Shown: positions 9,057 to 21,100, counted from the stretch's first letter. The stretch: DNA of 25,038 nucleotides from Condylostoma magnum (GCA_920105805.1 CAKKTI010000328.1:1-25038), one strand, 5' to 3'. The notes: generated by a model from the letters alone, not told the origin. Program-made: numbers and translations.

Positions 9057-10121
9057 ATGAATAAACTAAAATAATCATCAAGATCCCTTTCAAACCAAGC
9101 TTAATCTAGACAATTTACACCTTCTTTAATATCGAAGACAATAGTAGAGGATAATATTATATCACCTATCTTATAAAATGAGTAATTACATCCGATTAAC
9201 AGACCTCAGAGGGTTGAACTACCAATATATTTCAACACTCCAGGAAGACTTAACTTAGATAGTCCTTACAAGAAGTCAAGACCAGGAGTAAACAAATCAT
9301 TTACAAACTCAACAGTGATAACTTAAGAACAAAAGAACAATATAAGTCGAAGACTTAAAGATTATTCCTTATTAGCATATGCTTGCAATAGAGGCAATAA
9401 ACAGAATGATGAGGGAAGAGCTTATTATAGCATTGGAGTCCTCTTTGACAATATTGGGCAATATACTAAGGCTATTTAAGCTTATTTTAAATTTTTAAAA
9501 GTCTGTAGAGAAATAGGTGATGAAAATGGGGAAGGATTGGCTTATAACTGCATTGGTGTTGATTATCATTTATTAGCTGAAAGAGATCCTAGGAATAAAC
9601 GATTGTGGAATAGAGCTATAAGATTTTATAACAAACACATGGAGATTTCTGAGTCTCCTGGTTAGTTTATTGCTCATATAAACCTGGGATTACTATACTC
9701 AAGACTAGGAGACCAGGAACTATTCGCAGAGCATCATAAATAAGCACTCAAATTTGCACTAGAAGTATCAAATGTTGAAGGATAAGGAGTTGTTATTGGC
9801 AATTTGAGTTAAATTGGTAAGAAAAAGTATGTGTAAGATGCAGATAAGCTCAAATTATTTGCACAACGTTTCTTACAGATAAGCAAAAAGCTTAAAGATA
9901 AAAAGGGATAAGGAGGTGCTTATCATTAATTAGGAAATATTTCCTTTTAAATGGGTGAATTTGACTCAAGCAGTTAAAATTTCAAAAATGCAATGAAAAT
10001 AGCGTCAGAAATAAGAGATAACAAATTATTAAGAAGTGCGTAAGTAAAATATGGGATAGCATGTGGCACTTAAAGGTTTGATAATAAAGTGCAGGATATA
10101 CTAAATACAATTAGGCAATAG
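9057..10121 (+). CDS. TPR-repeat protein
   Basis: This 354-residue protein has a polar N-terminal tail of about 95 residues and then a run of about five tetratricopeptide-like helix pairs: EGRAYYSIGVLFDNIGQYTK, GLAYNCIGVDYHL, FIAHINLGLLYSRLGDQ, GAYHQLGNISFQMGEFD and the intervening AIxxY/ALKFAL helices. TPR arrays are protein-binding scaffolds. The spacing and the NKHMEISES-type helix recall TTC29 or LGN-like proteins, but I would not name an orthologue. The frame ends in TAG TAA (10119-10124) after LNTIRQ. The next in-frame TGA is at 10161-10163, so an end 14 residues later is possible. It converges on the gene ending at 10191. Confidence 0.75.
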
Positions 10122-10190
10122 TAAACATTATTATAAACATATACACTTTATTATACAGTATGATCTTATTTATTGGTAAATACAATTAAC

Positions 10191-11333
10191 CTAATTTGAT
10201 AACTTTATTAACATTTCCTCTAGCTTTTGTTTTTAGATTAAGATATTTTTCTATACTTGAGATAATTGAGGACTTGGATACTGATCTTCTTCAATTCTCT
10301 ATATTTTGTCCTTTTCTATTAGCAATGTATTCAAAACAGTAATCTTCTTTAATTAACTGATTGTATTCTTAAATTTACTAAAATCAGGAATTAATTAGCA
10401 ATAATCTGCATATTTGACTGAGTTTATTACAAGTAATTTTATTGGGGTAAAGTCAGCAATTTCTTAACCAATTGAGTTCTTCTCTAATTGAAATTTCCGT
10501 ATAATTTGAAATGTGTCTTTTCTGCAATTTTATTCTATAGTTTTAGTTAATTATCGAAATAAAGCAATCAAATACCCAGGACGTTACAAATAGTTTTAAA
10601 GACAAAATCAACTTCTGCTAATTAATACTTTCGAAGTATTTCCTTATATTAATTAAATCAGTAATAAAAAGCAGTAAGATACCTTTTACTGTATGGAATT
10701 AGGATTTTCTACTTATTTCATTTGGTTAAAAAATTACTTAGTTATATTTTTGATTGACTGGGCCAAATTATATTTTACCTTCTAATATGTAATATATTCT
10801 TTATATATTTTAAGCATCTATAGCCTATCAATCATCATAAATATACTAGTAGTGATATTCAAATACATAATTAACTAAGGCTGACATTTTCTTATATTAT
10901 TTCGCAAATTTTTCAGTAGTTTATTAATAGTCTTTTCTAAAATATCTACAAATAGATTATCCTAATTAAAAGCAATTTTATATTTCAAGAAAGCTTATGC
11001 AATATCTGGTAATTTATACATTATCTTATCTGAAAGGTGCTTTTTACTTTATAATTGCTACTAAATGGATAAGAAGTATTTCATAAGTATTTAATAATCT
11101 AGCCCAGAATCATTCACAAAGTAATAATTGTTTTATTTAATCCCGACTTAGCTTCTAGTTAATTAACTATTACCTCTTACAGATTTCCTTTTAACTTTTG
11201 GAGTAATTGAAACAGGCTCTAATTTACCAGCATTTATTCCTCTATAAATAATTTCAGCACTATTCTAGCGTAATCTTTGTTTTCTCCTATTTGTAGTTTT
11301 TTCCTAATTTGCTCTAGTCTTTCTATTTAACAT
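10191..11333 (-). CDS. Unrecognised Gln/Lys/Leu-rich protein
   Basis: The ATG at 11333 opens a 380-codon frame with only one TGA (SRSWFC), ending at TAG 10193-10191 after EEMLIKLSN. The N-terminus is basic (MLNRKTRANQEK), and the ends of the protein (KHLSDKIMYKLPDIAQAF; KFKNTISQLKKITVLN) look convincingly coding. In the middle (about 10500-10900) the other two minus frames also give protein-like translations, each frame succeeding the last by the same phase step. Unrecognised short introns or a sequence error there cannot be excluded. No in-frame TGA occurs until deep in the convergent TPR gene, so termination must be by TAG or TAA. The start is 20 nt after the CAP gene. No family is recognised. 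Confidence 0.5.
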
Positions 11334-11353
11334 CTTATTAACGAAATTATGTA

Positions 11354-12112
11354 CTAATTATGAATAACATCTTCAGTTATGCATTCTTTTCTATCCTCCC
11401 ATTATCAAATTCTTCTTAACTTTGTGGCTAATCTTCCATCTTAGGCTTCAGTAATAATCTCTTAAGTAAGTTTAGCAGCATTTTCTGGCCAATTTGGTAT
11501 TGGATACTGTAATTTTACTTACCCAGAAGGTACTTCAATTTCATTGATATTTTAGTTATCTACAAAATCACTTGCTACCAGAATAACAGTAATTGTTCTG
11601 TATTAGTTATGCGGTGCTGCTCCTACACCTATTCTTTTATAATTCTAGTTTAATAATGTGCGTCTATTAGGTCTCTCGTACAATCCATCATCTACGAGCA
11701 GCGATTACACTACTTCTATAGGAGTAACACTTCCATAATCAAGAGCTTATGATATTTAGCCAGATCATGTACCAAAATGATCAATTCTTTATATAACATC
11801 ATTACCGTTTGAATCTGTATGGCCCTTGAATCCTGAATAGTATTAGTCATTTGCTAAGTCTTAAGCAGCGTTGGTTAATCCTAAAGAAAAGTCTAAGTTT
11901 TGTAGGTTGCAGGTTTGTTATAGCTAATTTATAGCATTTTGTATACCGTCTATGCCTTCTTCTGTTATTATTGGAACTTCTCCTTCTCTATAGATGTAAT
12001 TGCTGTTAATCTAGGTCTTTAACAACTCTAGCCCCTACGCAAACTGCCTGGGATTAGCTCTCATTTCATTAACCCTTTATAAAATCTCTTCCCTGAAGAC
12101 TAAAAAATCCAT
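11354..12112 (-). CDS. CAP (SCP/PR-1-like) domain protein without signal peptide
   Basis: This 252-residue protein contains a CAP fold: VNEMRANP at residues 14-21, SLGLTNAAQDLAND, GHTDSNGND with His98, RIDHFGTWSG with a TGA-encoded Trp116, SLLVDDG (137-143) and YKRIGVGAAPH (158-168). CAP proteins are usually secreted; here the N-terminus (MDFLVFREEILQ) is not a signal peptide, so it may act inside the cell. The usual cavity residues are only partly kept: His98 is present, but the normal GEN Glu is Gln120 and the HR His is Asn149. A helical, charged tail of about 50 residues follows. The stop is TAG 11356-11354; reading past it would overlap the next gene by about 78 codons. It lies 11 nt downstream of eIF3j. 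Confidence 0.75.
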
Positions 12113-12123
12113 AAAATTATTAA

Positions 12124-12762
12124 CTAAATAAAATCGTCGTAATCATTATAATCATCCTGTATAAAATCATCGTCCATAGGATCTCCAAAGGCTTCTCCCC
12201 TCTTATTAATACCTTTTAACTACGGTTTCTTTGATTTTTTCTTTGCAGGTCCCTTAATTGACCTAACTTTATCCCTATGCAGCACATTTATAGTAGTTGA
12301 GATTTCATGTAGTTAATCAGCATTTAGCAGTTCTTTTGAGTCCCTGGCCAATTCCATGAAAAACTTATGTAATTATGAATGAGAAAACCCATGGGTAAGT
12401 CTTCTGGACACTTCTCCTGCAAAGTCTAGGTAATCTTATTCTGTTCTTAGCTCAGTAACAACCCTGGCCTCAAACAAATCCTCTGTAATTTCATGATCTG
12501 CCTTCTCCTCTAATTTTCTAGCTTCTTTAGGGTCGACTTTTCCTTATTGTCGATCTTGCTTTTGCTTCTACTCAAACTCCGCGATTTTTTGCTTTCTTGT
12601 TTACTTTTTAACCTTTTTTTTGGGTTGAGGGGGAGGAGGAGGGTTGAATTGCTCAGGAAGGGCTTAAGCAACTTTATCTTCATCTTTGAACTTATCCCCT
12701 TCCTTTATAACCTCATCTAGCTTTTAATCATCAATTTCTTCCCATTACTCCCAATCGTCCAT
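12124..12762 (-). CDS. EIF3J: Translation initiation factor eIF3 subunit J (eIF3j/HCR1)
   Basis: The 212-residue product starts MDDWEQWEE, has the Pro/Lys-rich acidic-basic N-terminal half (NPPPPPQPKKKVKK), the KLEEKADHEITEDLF helix, a helical core and a Lys-rich PAKKKSKKPQLKG stretch. It ends in an acidic tail, FIQDDYNDYDDFI. The MDDW start and a very C-terminal D-Y-x-D-F-[IM] are hallmarks of eIF3j, which binds the 40S decoding centre and modulates mRNA loading and start-site selection. Because family members end right after this motif, the TAG at 12126-12124 is very likely a true stop, while 11 other TAA/TAG codons inside the gene are Gln. It starts 5 nt after the stop of the upstream gene and ends 11 nt before the CAP start. 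Confidence 0.85.
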
Positions 12763-12767
12763 TTTGA

Positions 12768-14222
12768 TTATATTAATTTTTTAGTTATTTTACTAGTGAA
12801 TTTATAGTCGTCTGCTTTGTTGTTGTAAGCAATAAAACTTCCAACCTCTATAAAGGCGAAATTATCAGGTTTCGGGGGAGCTTTGATTATTTTAGATCGT
12901 TATATAGGCTGTTTGGGATATATTTATTTTTAGTTTGAACTTGATCTTTACTAATAACTTTGTATTAGTATTGGAGAGGATCTTTTAAACTATCTTTCAG
13001 ATAATTGTCGTATTCTTGGTACACTTTTAGTGTAAAATTGCTTTTCAAGATAGTTCAAATTGCTTGAGGTATCCCTAAATTTCTATTTTTAAGTACTCAT
13101 TACTTTATTTTTATACTACAGAACTTTATTGCTTTAACTTAACACACGCTGAGTAAGTGGCTGTATAATCGGTCGCTTTTTCTTAGCTAACGGTGTTTTG
13201 TTTAGATTTGTGTTTGAAAACGCATATAAATTTCTATAGTAATACACTCTTCCTTGCTCTAGGTTATCTTAAAGTTACTTCTTTGTGTCAATATAATCAT
13301 AAAAGTCAACATGCCTAATCTTTCTTAGAAAATCTATTTTTGAGATTCTTAAAATCTAAACTTATTCTGAAAAGCATTTACAGTCATTGCTTCTAGCTTG
13401 ATCATTCACAATATCCTCATCTCCAATAATAGACCCAACTCCCATTATAGCTCTTTAAGCTATTAACTTCCTAGGCTATCTTTCCTAGCTTGTCTCTATC
13501 CTTTATTTTCCCTTTTATAATATTTTTAGCGTTCCTGTATATTCAAATTGCATTCGCTAAGATAGCTAAACTTCACCACTACGTATTATTATTATAAAAT
13601 CAGCTGGCTCTCCTTATCTAAAAATATACTAATTTCTGGTAAAAGTCTGCTAGGTAAAGTAATATGATAGTTTCTCTATTTCCCTTCGCATTCTTTTGTA
13701 AAAGGGAGGAAGAGAATGTATAAAACTTACAAGTTCATCTAGTTTCTTAGCTTAAATTTTACCAAGAATTCTTATATATGAAGCTTTATCAAGTGTTCCA
13801 AAATGACAGTCCGTTAGACAGTATATAGATGCAGCTCTAGGCTAGTCTTTTATCAAGGCCAATTCGCCAAAGGCTGCTCCGCTGTTTAAAACTGCTACTT
13901 GAGTTTCTTGCTAAATTGTTTCTTGTGTTTAGTTGTCTACTTGATCTATTAATACTCTAACTCCCACTTAACCACTTATTATTATGTAAAATTTATCACC
14001 ACTGTCACCTATCTTAAATAAGTATTCATCTTAGGGAATAAATTAGTATTTCATCATTTGACAACATTGGAAATGAGCTTCTTCTACTGTATCTTATTTT
14101 AGTTTTTGGAAAAATTGTATATGTTAGGTGTTTTAAAGGAGAAGTAGCACGTCTTAAGCGCTTCTATTAGAATTTTACAGAACTTCAATTACTTATTCTC
14201 AGTTGACATTCTATTAATCCAT
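12768..14222 (-). CDS. Tandem cyclic-nucleotide-binding domain protein
   Basis: This 484-residue protein has two cNMP-binding domains. The lead-in NWEQVIEVLQNSNRSAQDV and HIQFFQKL is typical of ciliate proteins of this kind. Domain 1 has YLFKIGDSGDKFYIIISG and the phosphate-binding cassette FGELALIKDQPRAA (118-131) with Glu119-120 and Arg129, so it should bind cAMP or cGMP as in PKA regulatory subunits. Domain 2 has YIFRQGEPADFIIIIRSGEV but a degenerate cassette (IIGDEDIVNDQARS, from about 265) and probably does not bind in the usual way. The last 150 residues are basic and Gln/Ser-rich. The third-position Trp of NWEQV is TGA. There is no pseudosubstrate site or kinase domain, so its partner is unknown. 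The stop is TAA 12770-12768, 5 nt before eIF3j. Confidence 0.85.
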
Positions 14223-14412
14223 TTAACAATTATTTTGGACAATAGTATGTAAGTATTAGCTTAATAAAAATAACTAATATTTACTTTAGTCAATCTTTAA
14301 AATTGTTATTATGTTCCAGTATCAATTCTTACAGCCAAACTACTAAATAGCTAAAAACATTCTTATCAACCCTCAAACATAATAAGTTATTGTATTTAAA
14401 TATACTAAAGAA
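14223..14412. other. Intergenic region, 190 bp
   Basis: This AT-rich gap lies between the TGA of the CinA-like gene and the start of the cNMP-binding gene on the same strand. TTTAG occurs shortly after the stop. I see no structure or small gene in it. Confidence 0.4.
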
Positions 14413-14886
14413 TCAATAGGGACTGCAAACTCTTAAAATATCTCTTAATGTAGCTTCGACTGCTTGATTTTAAATCTGTTCTCTATTTCCTTCAAAGTTA
14501 TACTCGTTACAAATTACATTGTCTTAAGTAGAAATAGCAATAAAACAGAGTCCAACAGGCTCTCCAGTTCTTCTTTTATTAGGGCCAGCCACTCCAAGCT
14601 CAGCAACTCCAATATCAACATCTGATATTAATCTGACTCTTTCTGCAAATAGTTCGCATAGTTCTTTACTTACTGACCCATATCTTTCGTATAGAGTATC
14701 ATCTACTTAAAGCATTTACAGTTTCGCTGCCATACTGTAAGCTATTATTCCTCTGTCATAAAATTACGAACTTCCTGGAAGAGAGCAAAGAGCTGTCGAT
14801 AGTCTCCCTGCACAGCAAGTCTCCACTACGCTTAGTTTTAAGGACCTTTATTTAAGGGTTACAGATAAAGTTTCTATTAAATCCAT
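14413..14886 (-). CDS. CinA C-terminal-type (PncC/nicotinamide-nucleotide amidase-like) protein
   Basis: At 157 residues it is the usual length of a stand-alone CinA C-terminal domain. Family landmarks are present in order: LKLSVVETCCAGRLSTALC, LPGSSQFYDRGIIAYS, AAKLQMLQVDD, LYERYGSVS, DIGVAELGVAGP, TGEPVGLCFIAI and FEGNREQIQNQAV. The bacterial enzymes deamidate nicotinamide mononucleotide to recycle NAD. The active-site motif is normally ESCTGG; here it is ETCCAG, with Thr where I believe the catalytic Ser sits, while the downstream Lys (AAK) is kept. Activity is therefore uncertain. The gene ends at TGA 14415-14413. It is divergent from the giant surface protein. CinA-type genes are mainly bacterial, so ancient transfer is possible, but base composition and the code match the neighbours. 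Confidence 0.8.
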
Positions 14887-15133
14887 TACTTTTAAAAATA
14901 AAGGCTGCTGAAATTAGTTTTAGAGTTAAAGAAGTTATTTAAGGATAAATATTAATTACTGTTATAAGAAAAGTTTATAGAATATGTCATAAAATTAATT
15001 AGTAAATAAGTTTATATTCGTCTTTCAAACAAATTCAATTAAGATTTTCAATACTTTCTTAATACATATAAAAATAGTGAACACTTATAATAGAGATAAT
15101 AATTATAAAGTCCTTAAAATATTATATAATAAA
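14887..15133. promoter_or_regulatory. Divergent intergenic region, 247 bp
   Basis: This very AT-rich gap lies between the start codons of the CinA-like gene (-) and the giant surface protein (+). It presumably holds both promoters. An in-frame extension of the surface protein upstream of 15134 is possible only with a non-ATG start. No recognised motif. Confidence 0.4.
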
Positions 15134-18100
15134 ATGATCAACATTTTGATAACTCTTCTATCCCATAGTGAAGCTTGTCCAACATATAATAAAGATTTAG
15201 CTAGTTTGCCAGATGTATATTGCACTTCTTGTTCTGAATCAGTTTACCTTGCATACCCTGGTTATTGCTTATCTTAATGCCCGTATGGATTTATTCCAGA
15301 TTCTAGTAATAACTGTGTTTAAGAGTTTTCAGTTATATACAACTATGAGTTTTTAAACCTATAGTCTGAGTACTATGATCTTACAAATTTAACAGTTGCT
15401 ACACCATAGAATCTAGATTTATTTTAATAGAATAATTTTGGAATTAAGGCTAACAATGGGTGGATATAATTATCGAATTCAGATCCATCTAACCAGCTAA
15501 TATTAATTAATGCGGCCTTTACGATAGAGGTTTGAATATTTGCTTTAGATGAAGAATGTGCTCATTCTTAAGTAATATTCTATAGGAATTTTAATGATGA
15601 TTAGGACGCTTATAAAACAAGTCTTTTATTACAAATAACTTGTGGTGGATTAGTACTTGCCCGCTTTTAGTCCGTATTCTAGACGATTACGATGAATGAT
15701 ATATACAATGCTTGGTAGAGAATAGTAATAACAGTTGATATAGACTAAAACCTTGATGAAATACTAAATTTGTATTTAAATAATAATCTATTAAATAGCT
15801 GAACTAATAGCTATTATTTACCTGATATTCAAAATTCTCCTTATGAAATGACTCTTCTGGCAAGATTCACCATTGATCAAGGTATTACAGGTTTATCTGA
15901 TTTGACAATATTTAGATTTAAAATGTGGAATTAAATTGTAAATATGAATTCCGAAACTTATCCTTATTTAGGTAATTTATTGCCAATGGCATGCTGTTAA
16001 TACTGTCAATGCCTGTGAAGTTCAACTTGTACTGATTCTCTATCCCAGCCGATATGTTAATAGGTTTGTAATACATCAGCCCAGTAATTAAATCGTTGCA
16101 AGGATGACGAAAATAAGTATATTTTAGATAATTTCAAAAGTTGTTCAAATCCAAATGAAATTTCAGAAGGAGGTTAATGCAGATCCTATGATCCAAATTA
16201 ATCGTCGGACTTTGGAAATTGAGCAATAAGATACAATTTTGGTACAGATCAAAATGTGTATTAAAATTAATTAGATTATATTCTGCCTGTTATTAAAGGT
16301 TATAGAGAAGGAGTAGATGATAGCGATCCAGAGTTTTAAAATTATAGCCTTTATTTTCCATCTGTAGTTGATAACAAGTTTTTATAGGTAGCACATGGAT
16401 ATGAGTATTAATTATTTAATTCAAATTATGTAATGTTATACATAAAGCCTGTAGATACAAGCAAGGTGTAATTTTTATTTAAAAGATAGGACGGCAGTTC
16501 AACTTAAAATTTATATATTAGTGGCACATTTTACAAATAAGCAGGTTCTTTTGATACCATTCAAGCATAAGGAGTGGTATATGATACCTGATAATTGATT
16601 GTTGCTAATTATAGTCCTACATAATTGGATATTATTTTAAATGAAAACATTTTAATTACAACAAGTATTGATTTAACATTAACTTATAGCAAGATATTAT
16701 CTCATACTTTAATCGGAACCGCTTCATCATCATATCAATTTTCTGGTTTAATGTATGAAATTGAATTTGGATCGGGTAATATTACAACAACTTATACAAC
16801 AAACTTACTTTAAAATTAATATCCAAATAACCCAGAGATTGAGTGGTTATTTTACTCAGATAATTTATCTATTTGTGATTATTTAGTATAAGGGGAATGC
16901 AATATTTAGCCTTTAGCTAATTAGATTCGTTTTATATTTGATTCATAGTAAACTACTTATTATGATGATTTTTACGGAATTCAGGAAGCATTGAATATAA
17001 ATTCAACCACTTACTAGCATTAGTAGGGCCTTAATTTCTAATAAAGTGCAGATTTAGTTGTATTATCTCCTTAAAGCACCTTTATAATAGAGCCCTAATT
17101 TGTAATTTTACTTTGGGTTAAATAGACAGCAGTTATAAATTCTATTGGAGGCTATGGAGTCTTATTCTCTAAATAAAGCTTTATTGATGCAAATGAAGTA
17201 AGTGTTGTATTAACTTCAAGCTCTACTTTAATCTTAACTGTAGCTAGTTCTTATTAATATAAGGATTAAATAGCAATCGATGTTGATATGCTTGAATAAT
17301 GAGCTGTTATTTCCCTAAGTATTGATAGCGATAATTCTATGGTACTGAAATTTGACTATTAAACATACTTCCAGTCAGTATTATAAGAATCATATCAAGA
17401 TGTTAACTCACATTATTCCATTTCAATCGGTAATAATCTAAATAATACTGGCTATTTCAATGGAATCATTTATTAAGTTTCAATTTTTGACCACCCTTAA
17501 ATCTTCCTTAGTGATTCATGCATCTTTCAGAGAAAATTTGATTTATAAGGAACATGCACTTCTTTGTGTAGTATGAATAATTAGGAATATCTTAATGGGG
17601 AATGCTAAAATTTAACAAAACCAGGGAAATTTATATTCACTTTTGATTTTGATTAAGATGTCTATATAGATCATTACAGAAATTATCAAATGCAAGTTTT
17701 TGGATCTGAAAATACAAGACCTAGTTTTGTGTAATACTCAGGATTTAAATTTTCTGATAATTCTAAAAGTATGTAGATAATGAAAGAGGAGTAATTTTAT
17801 ATTCCTTAAACTTTTACTTATTAAATGTGAATCAAGCCGCTGTAATCCACTGAAAAATGCTACTTATGAATGAAGGAAGACTATATTAGATTATCATGGT
17901 TTGATGGTTATTTAATACAAGGTAAATTATATATTGAAATAACAATGACTGATAAATCTTAAATAAGTCTTGAAGGGCGTGCTACAACGGAGACTTGGAA
18001 TCTAATCACTTTAACATCTGATGAAAACATAAGGTAAAATAATTTGTATGTGAATAATGAAGTTTAGGATGGATCAAATACACCTCCTATATAAATTTAA

Positions 18101-21100
18101 GATACAAGCCAATCCTATACTTTTAATTTTGGAGGGCACTGGCTTGTTTACCCTGCATTTAATGGTTATATTTACTCTATATAAGTTGAAGATTTCATAA
18201 TACATAATATAGAGCTATTCTACAACTGTTAACACTATACATTTGATATTGATGAATTTTGCTATAGATTATGCTATGCTAGATTCTATTAAATAAGCGG
18301 TTAGTGTGAGGAAAGTTGATATAATCCATTAGCTATTGATTTTATATTTGATCATGAAGCTTAAAGCTATACATATTAAGATTTTGAGCTTATTCTATCT
18401 AGCGATTTTGCTCCTTAATATGTAAAAAATCGAGGATTGTATTTTAACTAGTCATAAGCATACATCAGGAATATAAGTCAATCTGTGCTTAGTGGAGATT
18501 TCACAATTTATACATGGATATATTAGGCATCAGAGGGGTATATTTTTGTTTGTAAAAGCTACATAATGGATGACTATATTGCTTTAAGTATAAATTCAGG
18601 CAATCTATAATTTGATATAAAAATAGGCACTGAACAGCTAATAAATGCTCATTCTTACCCTGAGACAGACAAATGGCATAATGTGGCTATTACATTTAAT
18701 CAAACCTTAAAAATGTACATAGATGATGTACTTGTGGATACTTAAACAGCTATTAATCCTATAGATCTATCTTAAATTTGACTGAGATACAATTTCATGC
18801 TAGGAAATTACAATAAAGCAAATTATTGGTCTGGATATATGGGATAATTTTATATGATTGCATAATATTTAGATCTATCTGATATTGGAGCACTATAAAC
18901 TTGTGATATAAACAATCCATGTAGGAAGTGTATGTGAACAATTGACTGTTCCCAATGTTAAGATACATTGGTGATAATATAGTAGTTTTGTTATACATGC
19001 TTAGATTACGAAAACTATTCAAATAAGTTTTTAATTCCAATCGAGGACTAGTCAAATGCAGACAAAGCTCTTTTATTTTAAAACTGTATTGAATATTGTG
19101 GAGACGGTAAACTAATGGGATCTGAGGGAGTAGAGTGTGATGATGGTAATAATGAAAGTTAGGATGGATGCAATGAGTATTGTAAAGTAGAAGAGGGTGC
19201 TACCTGTACAGGAGGGGATGAGAATACTAAATCTACTTGTCTGTTAACCATGGGAAATCCATAATTAAAATATACTGGAAAATGAAATGAAGAGTATATA
19301 ATAATAGTCTAACTCGATAAAAAGATAAAGATTGATAGTGAATTAACAAACAACCATTTTTAAATTTCAATTGACGAGTAAGAATTTGGCTATAATGTCT
19401 TATTGCTTGATAATTTACTCTAAGTCCAAATAAACTTAAATTTGCGAATACTCTACACAGTGAGCTGGAAATTAATTTATAGTGAATTGATGTCTCTTTA
19501 ATTACGAATTTATTAAACCCAGAAATACTTAATCAACAGTTGCATATATTAATTGATCCTCTTTGTATTTCATATAGTAATAGTTGTAATTAGTGTATTG
19601 ATAGCTATGTTATATTATAAGATAAATGCATATGCCCAGAAGGAAGTATGATAGATAGTTACTATAACTGTATTTAATGCCCTAACAAATGTAATGATTG
19701 CTAATTTGTAGTTGATATTCTAACTTGTATTGAATGTGAGAATGGCCACCTTCTTGCTTAAAACCAATGTATATCTTGCTAAAATATACAAGGATTTGAT
19801 ACTTAATATGACATTGAATATGAAATTTTATCTGAATAAGAAAAAATACTTGTAATTGAAAGTTGTATTGAATATGAAATATGTGGAGATGGCTTAAATC
19901 TAGGGAAATATGAATGCGATGATGGAAATTAAGAAGCTGGAGATGGTTGCAATCCTGATTGCATAAAAGAAGAAGGGTTTTCATGCAATGGAAGTTATTG
20001 CTCAGATAGCTCACCTACTGCTAAAATAAAGTATATAGGTTTATAAGGAAATGTTTATGCCCTACAAGTATATTTCTCGGAAGATATGATTATTACTGGA
20101 ATTATAACAGATAATGTTGAGCTTTCTTTACCTTCTGTAATAGATTATACCTGGGATATAAATGCAAAATTGATACTTAGTGATAAATTTGATATACAGA
20201 TAACTGTTGATAGCTCAGTAACCAAGAATAGTCTAGTTGATGTTACTTTAAATGATAACTTTAAAAGTAAAGCTTTTTTAGGGCTGTAAAATCAAGAGTT
20301 ATAAGTAACTTTATAGGATAAGTATATATCATAAACATTGGAATATATTCAATAGGCTTCTGAGGCAACTGGAAGTACTGTAGGAGGTAGTATTGGTTTT
20401 TCCTTTATGCTTTCAATGTCAGGTGTAAATGTTGATTTAACATGTCTATGAAAAACAGTGGAAATGATGCAAATAGTTAATATGTTGAGATACTTGAATT
20501 CGCCAATGACAGATGAACTCAGAGAATTTTTTATATCATGAAAATTTGCAAATCTAAGCTTTATTCCAAATGCTTTCTTATATATTTTCCCTGGTGATGA
20601 TATTTTAGCCGTTGAACAATTCAAATACTAAGAAGTTTCAGCCAATACATTTTTAGCAGCTGGGTAAATTATAGAAATATGATTTCTACTATATTTTTAT
20701 GCAATTATAACATTTTGATTATTCCCAAGGCGCGATATTTTCATTATAAGCAATATACAGAAAAAACTGTAATATGGAGCTTTTATAAAATTATTCGAAG
20801 AAGGTATTATTATGACAAGCTTTGGAATAATGGTAGGAATCATGAGTTATTAAAGCAGTAATTTTACTTTAGCAGTGAATCTAATTGCTAGTCTTCTTTT
20901 AATAGGATTATATTTAATCATTTTAAAGAATTTACATAGATTTGTGTTAAAATAGTCTATAAATGAACTAGAATAAGAACTTCATTTATAAAAATTTGGA
21001 ATGTTCTATGAAAGATTCAGATTAAACAGTAAATTAGCATCTCAATTTATACTTTTTACGTATACAAGGAAATTTATGCTTATAGTAACTTTAGTATTCT

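Noticed and set aside
19483-19760. Transmembrane-like translation in the unspliced frame after 19483
   Set aside because: The alternative frame over the same bases gives a regular Cys-rich repeat that connects to the DUF4215 repeat and the membrane tail, so the hydrophobic reading is an off-frame artefact.
18795-20014. Minus-strand ORFs at 18795-19055 and 19682-20014
   Set aside because: They are antisense to the LamG and Cys-rich coding sequence and have His/Ile/Leu-rich shadow composition with no motif.
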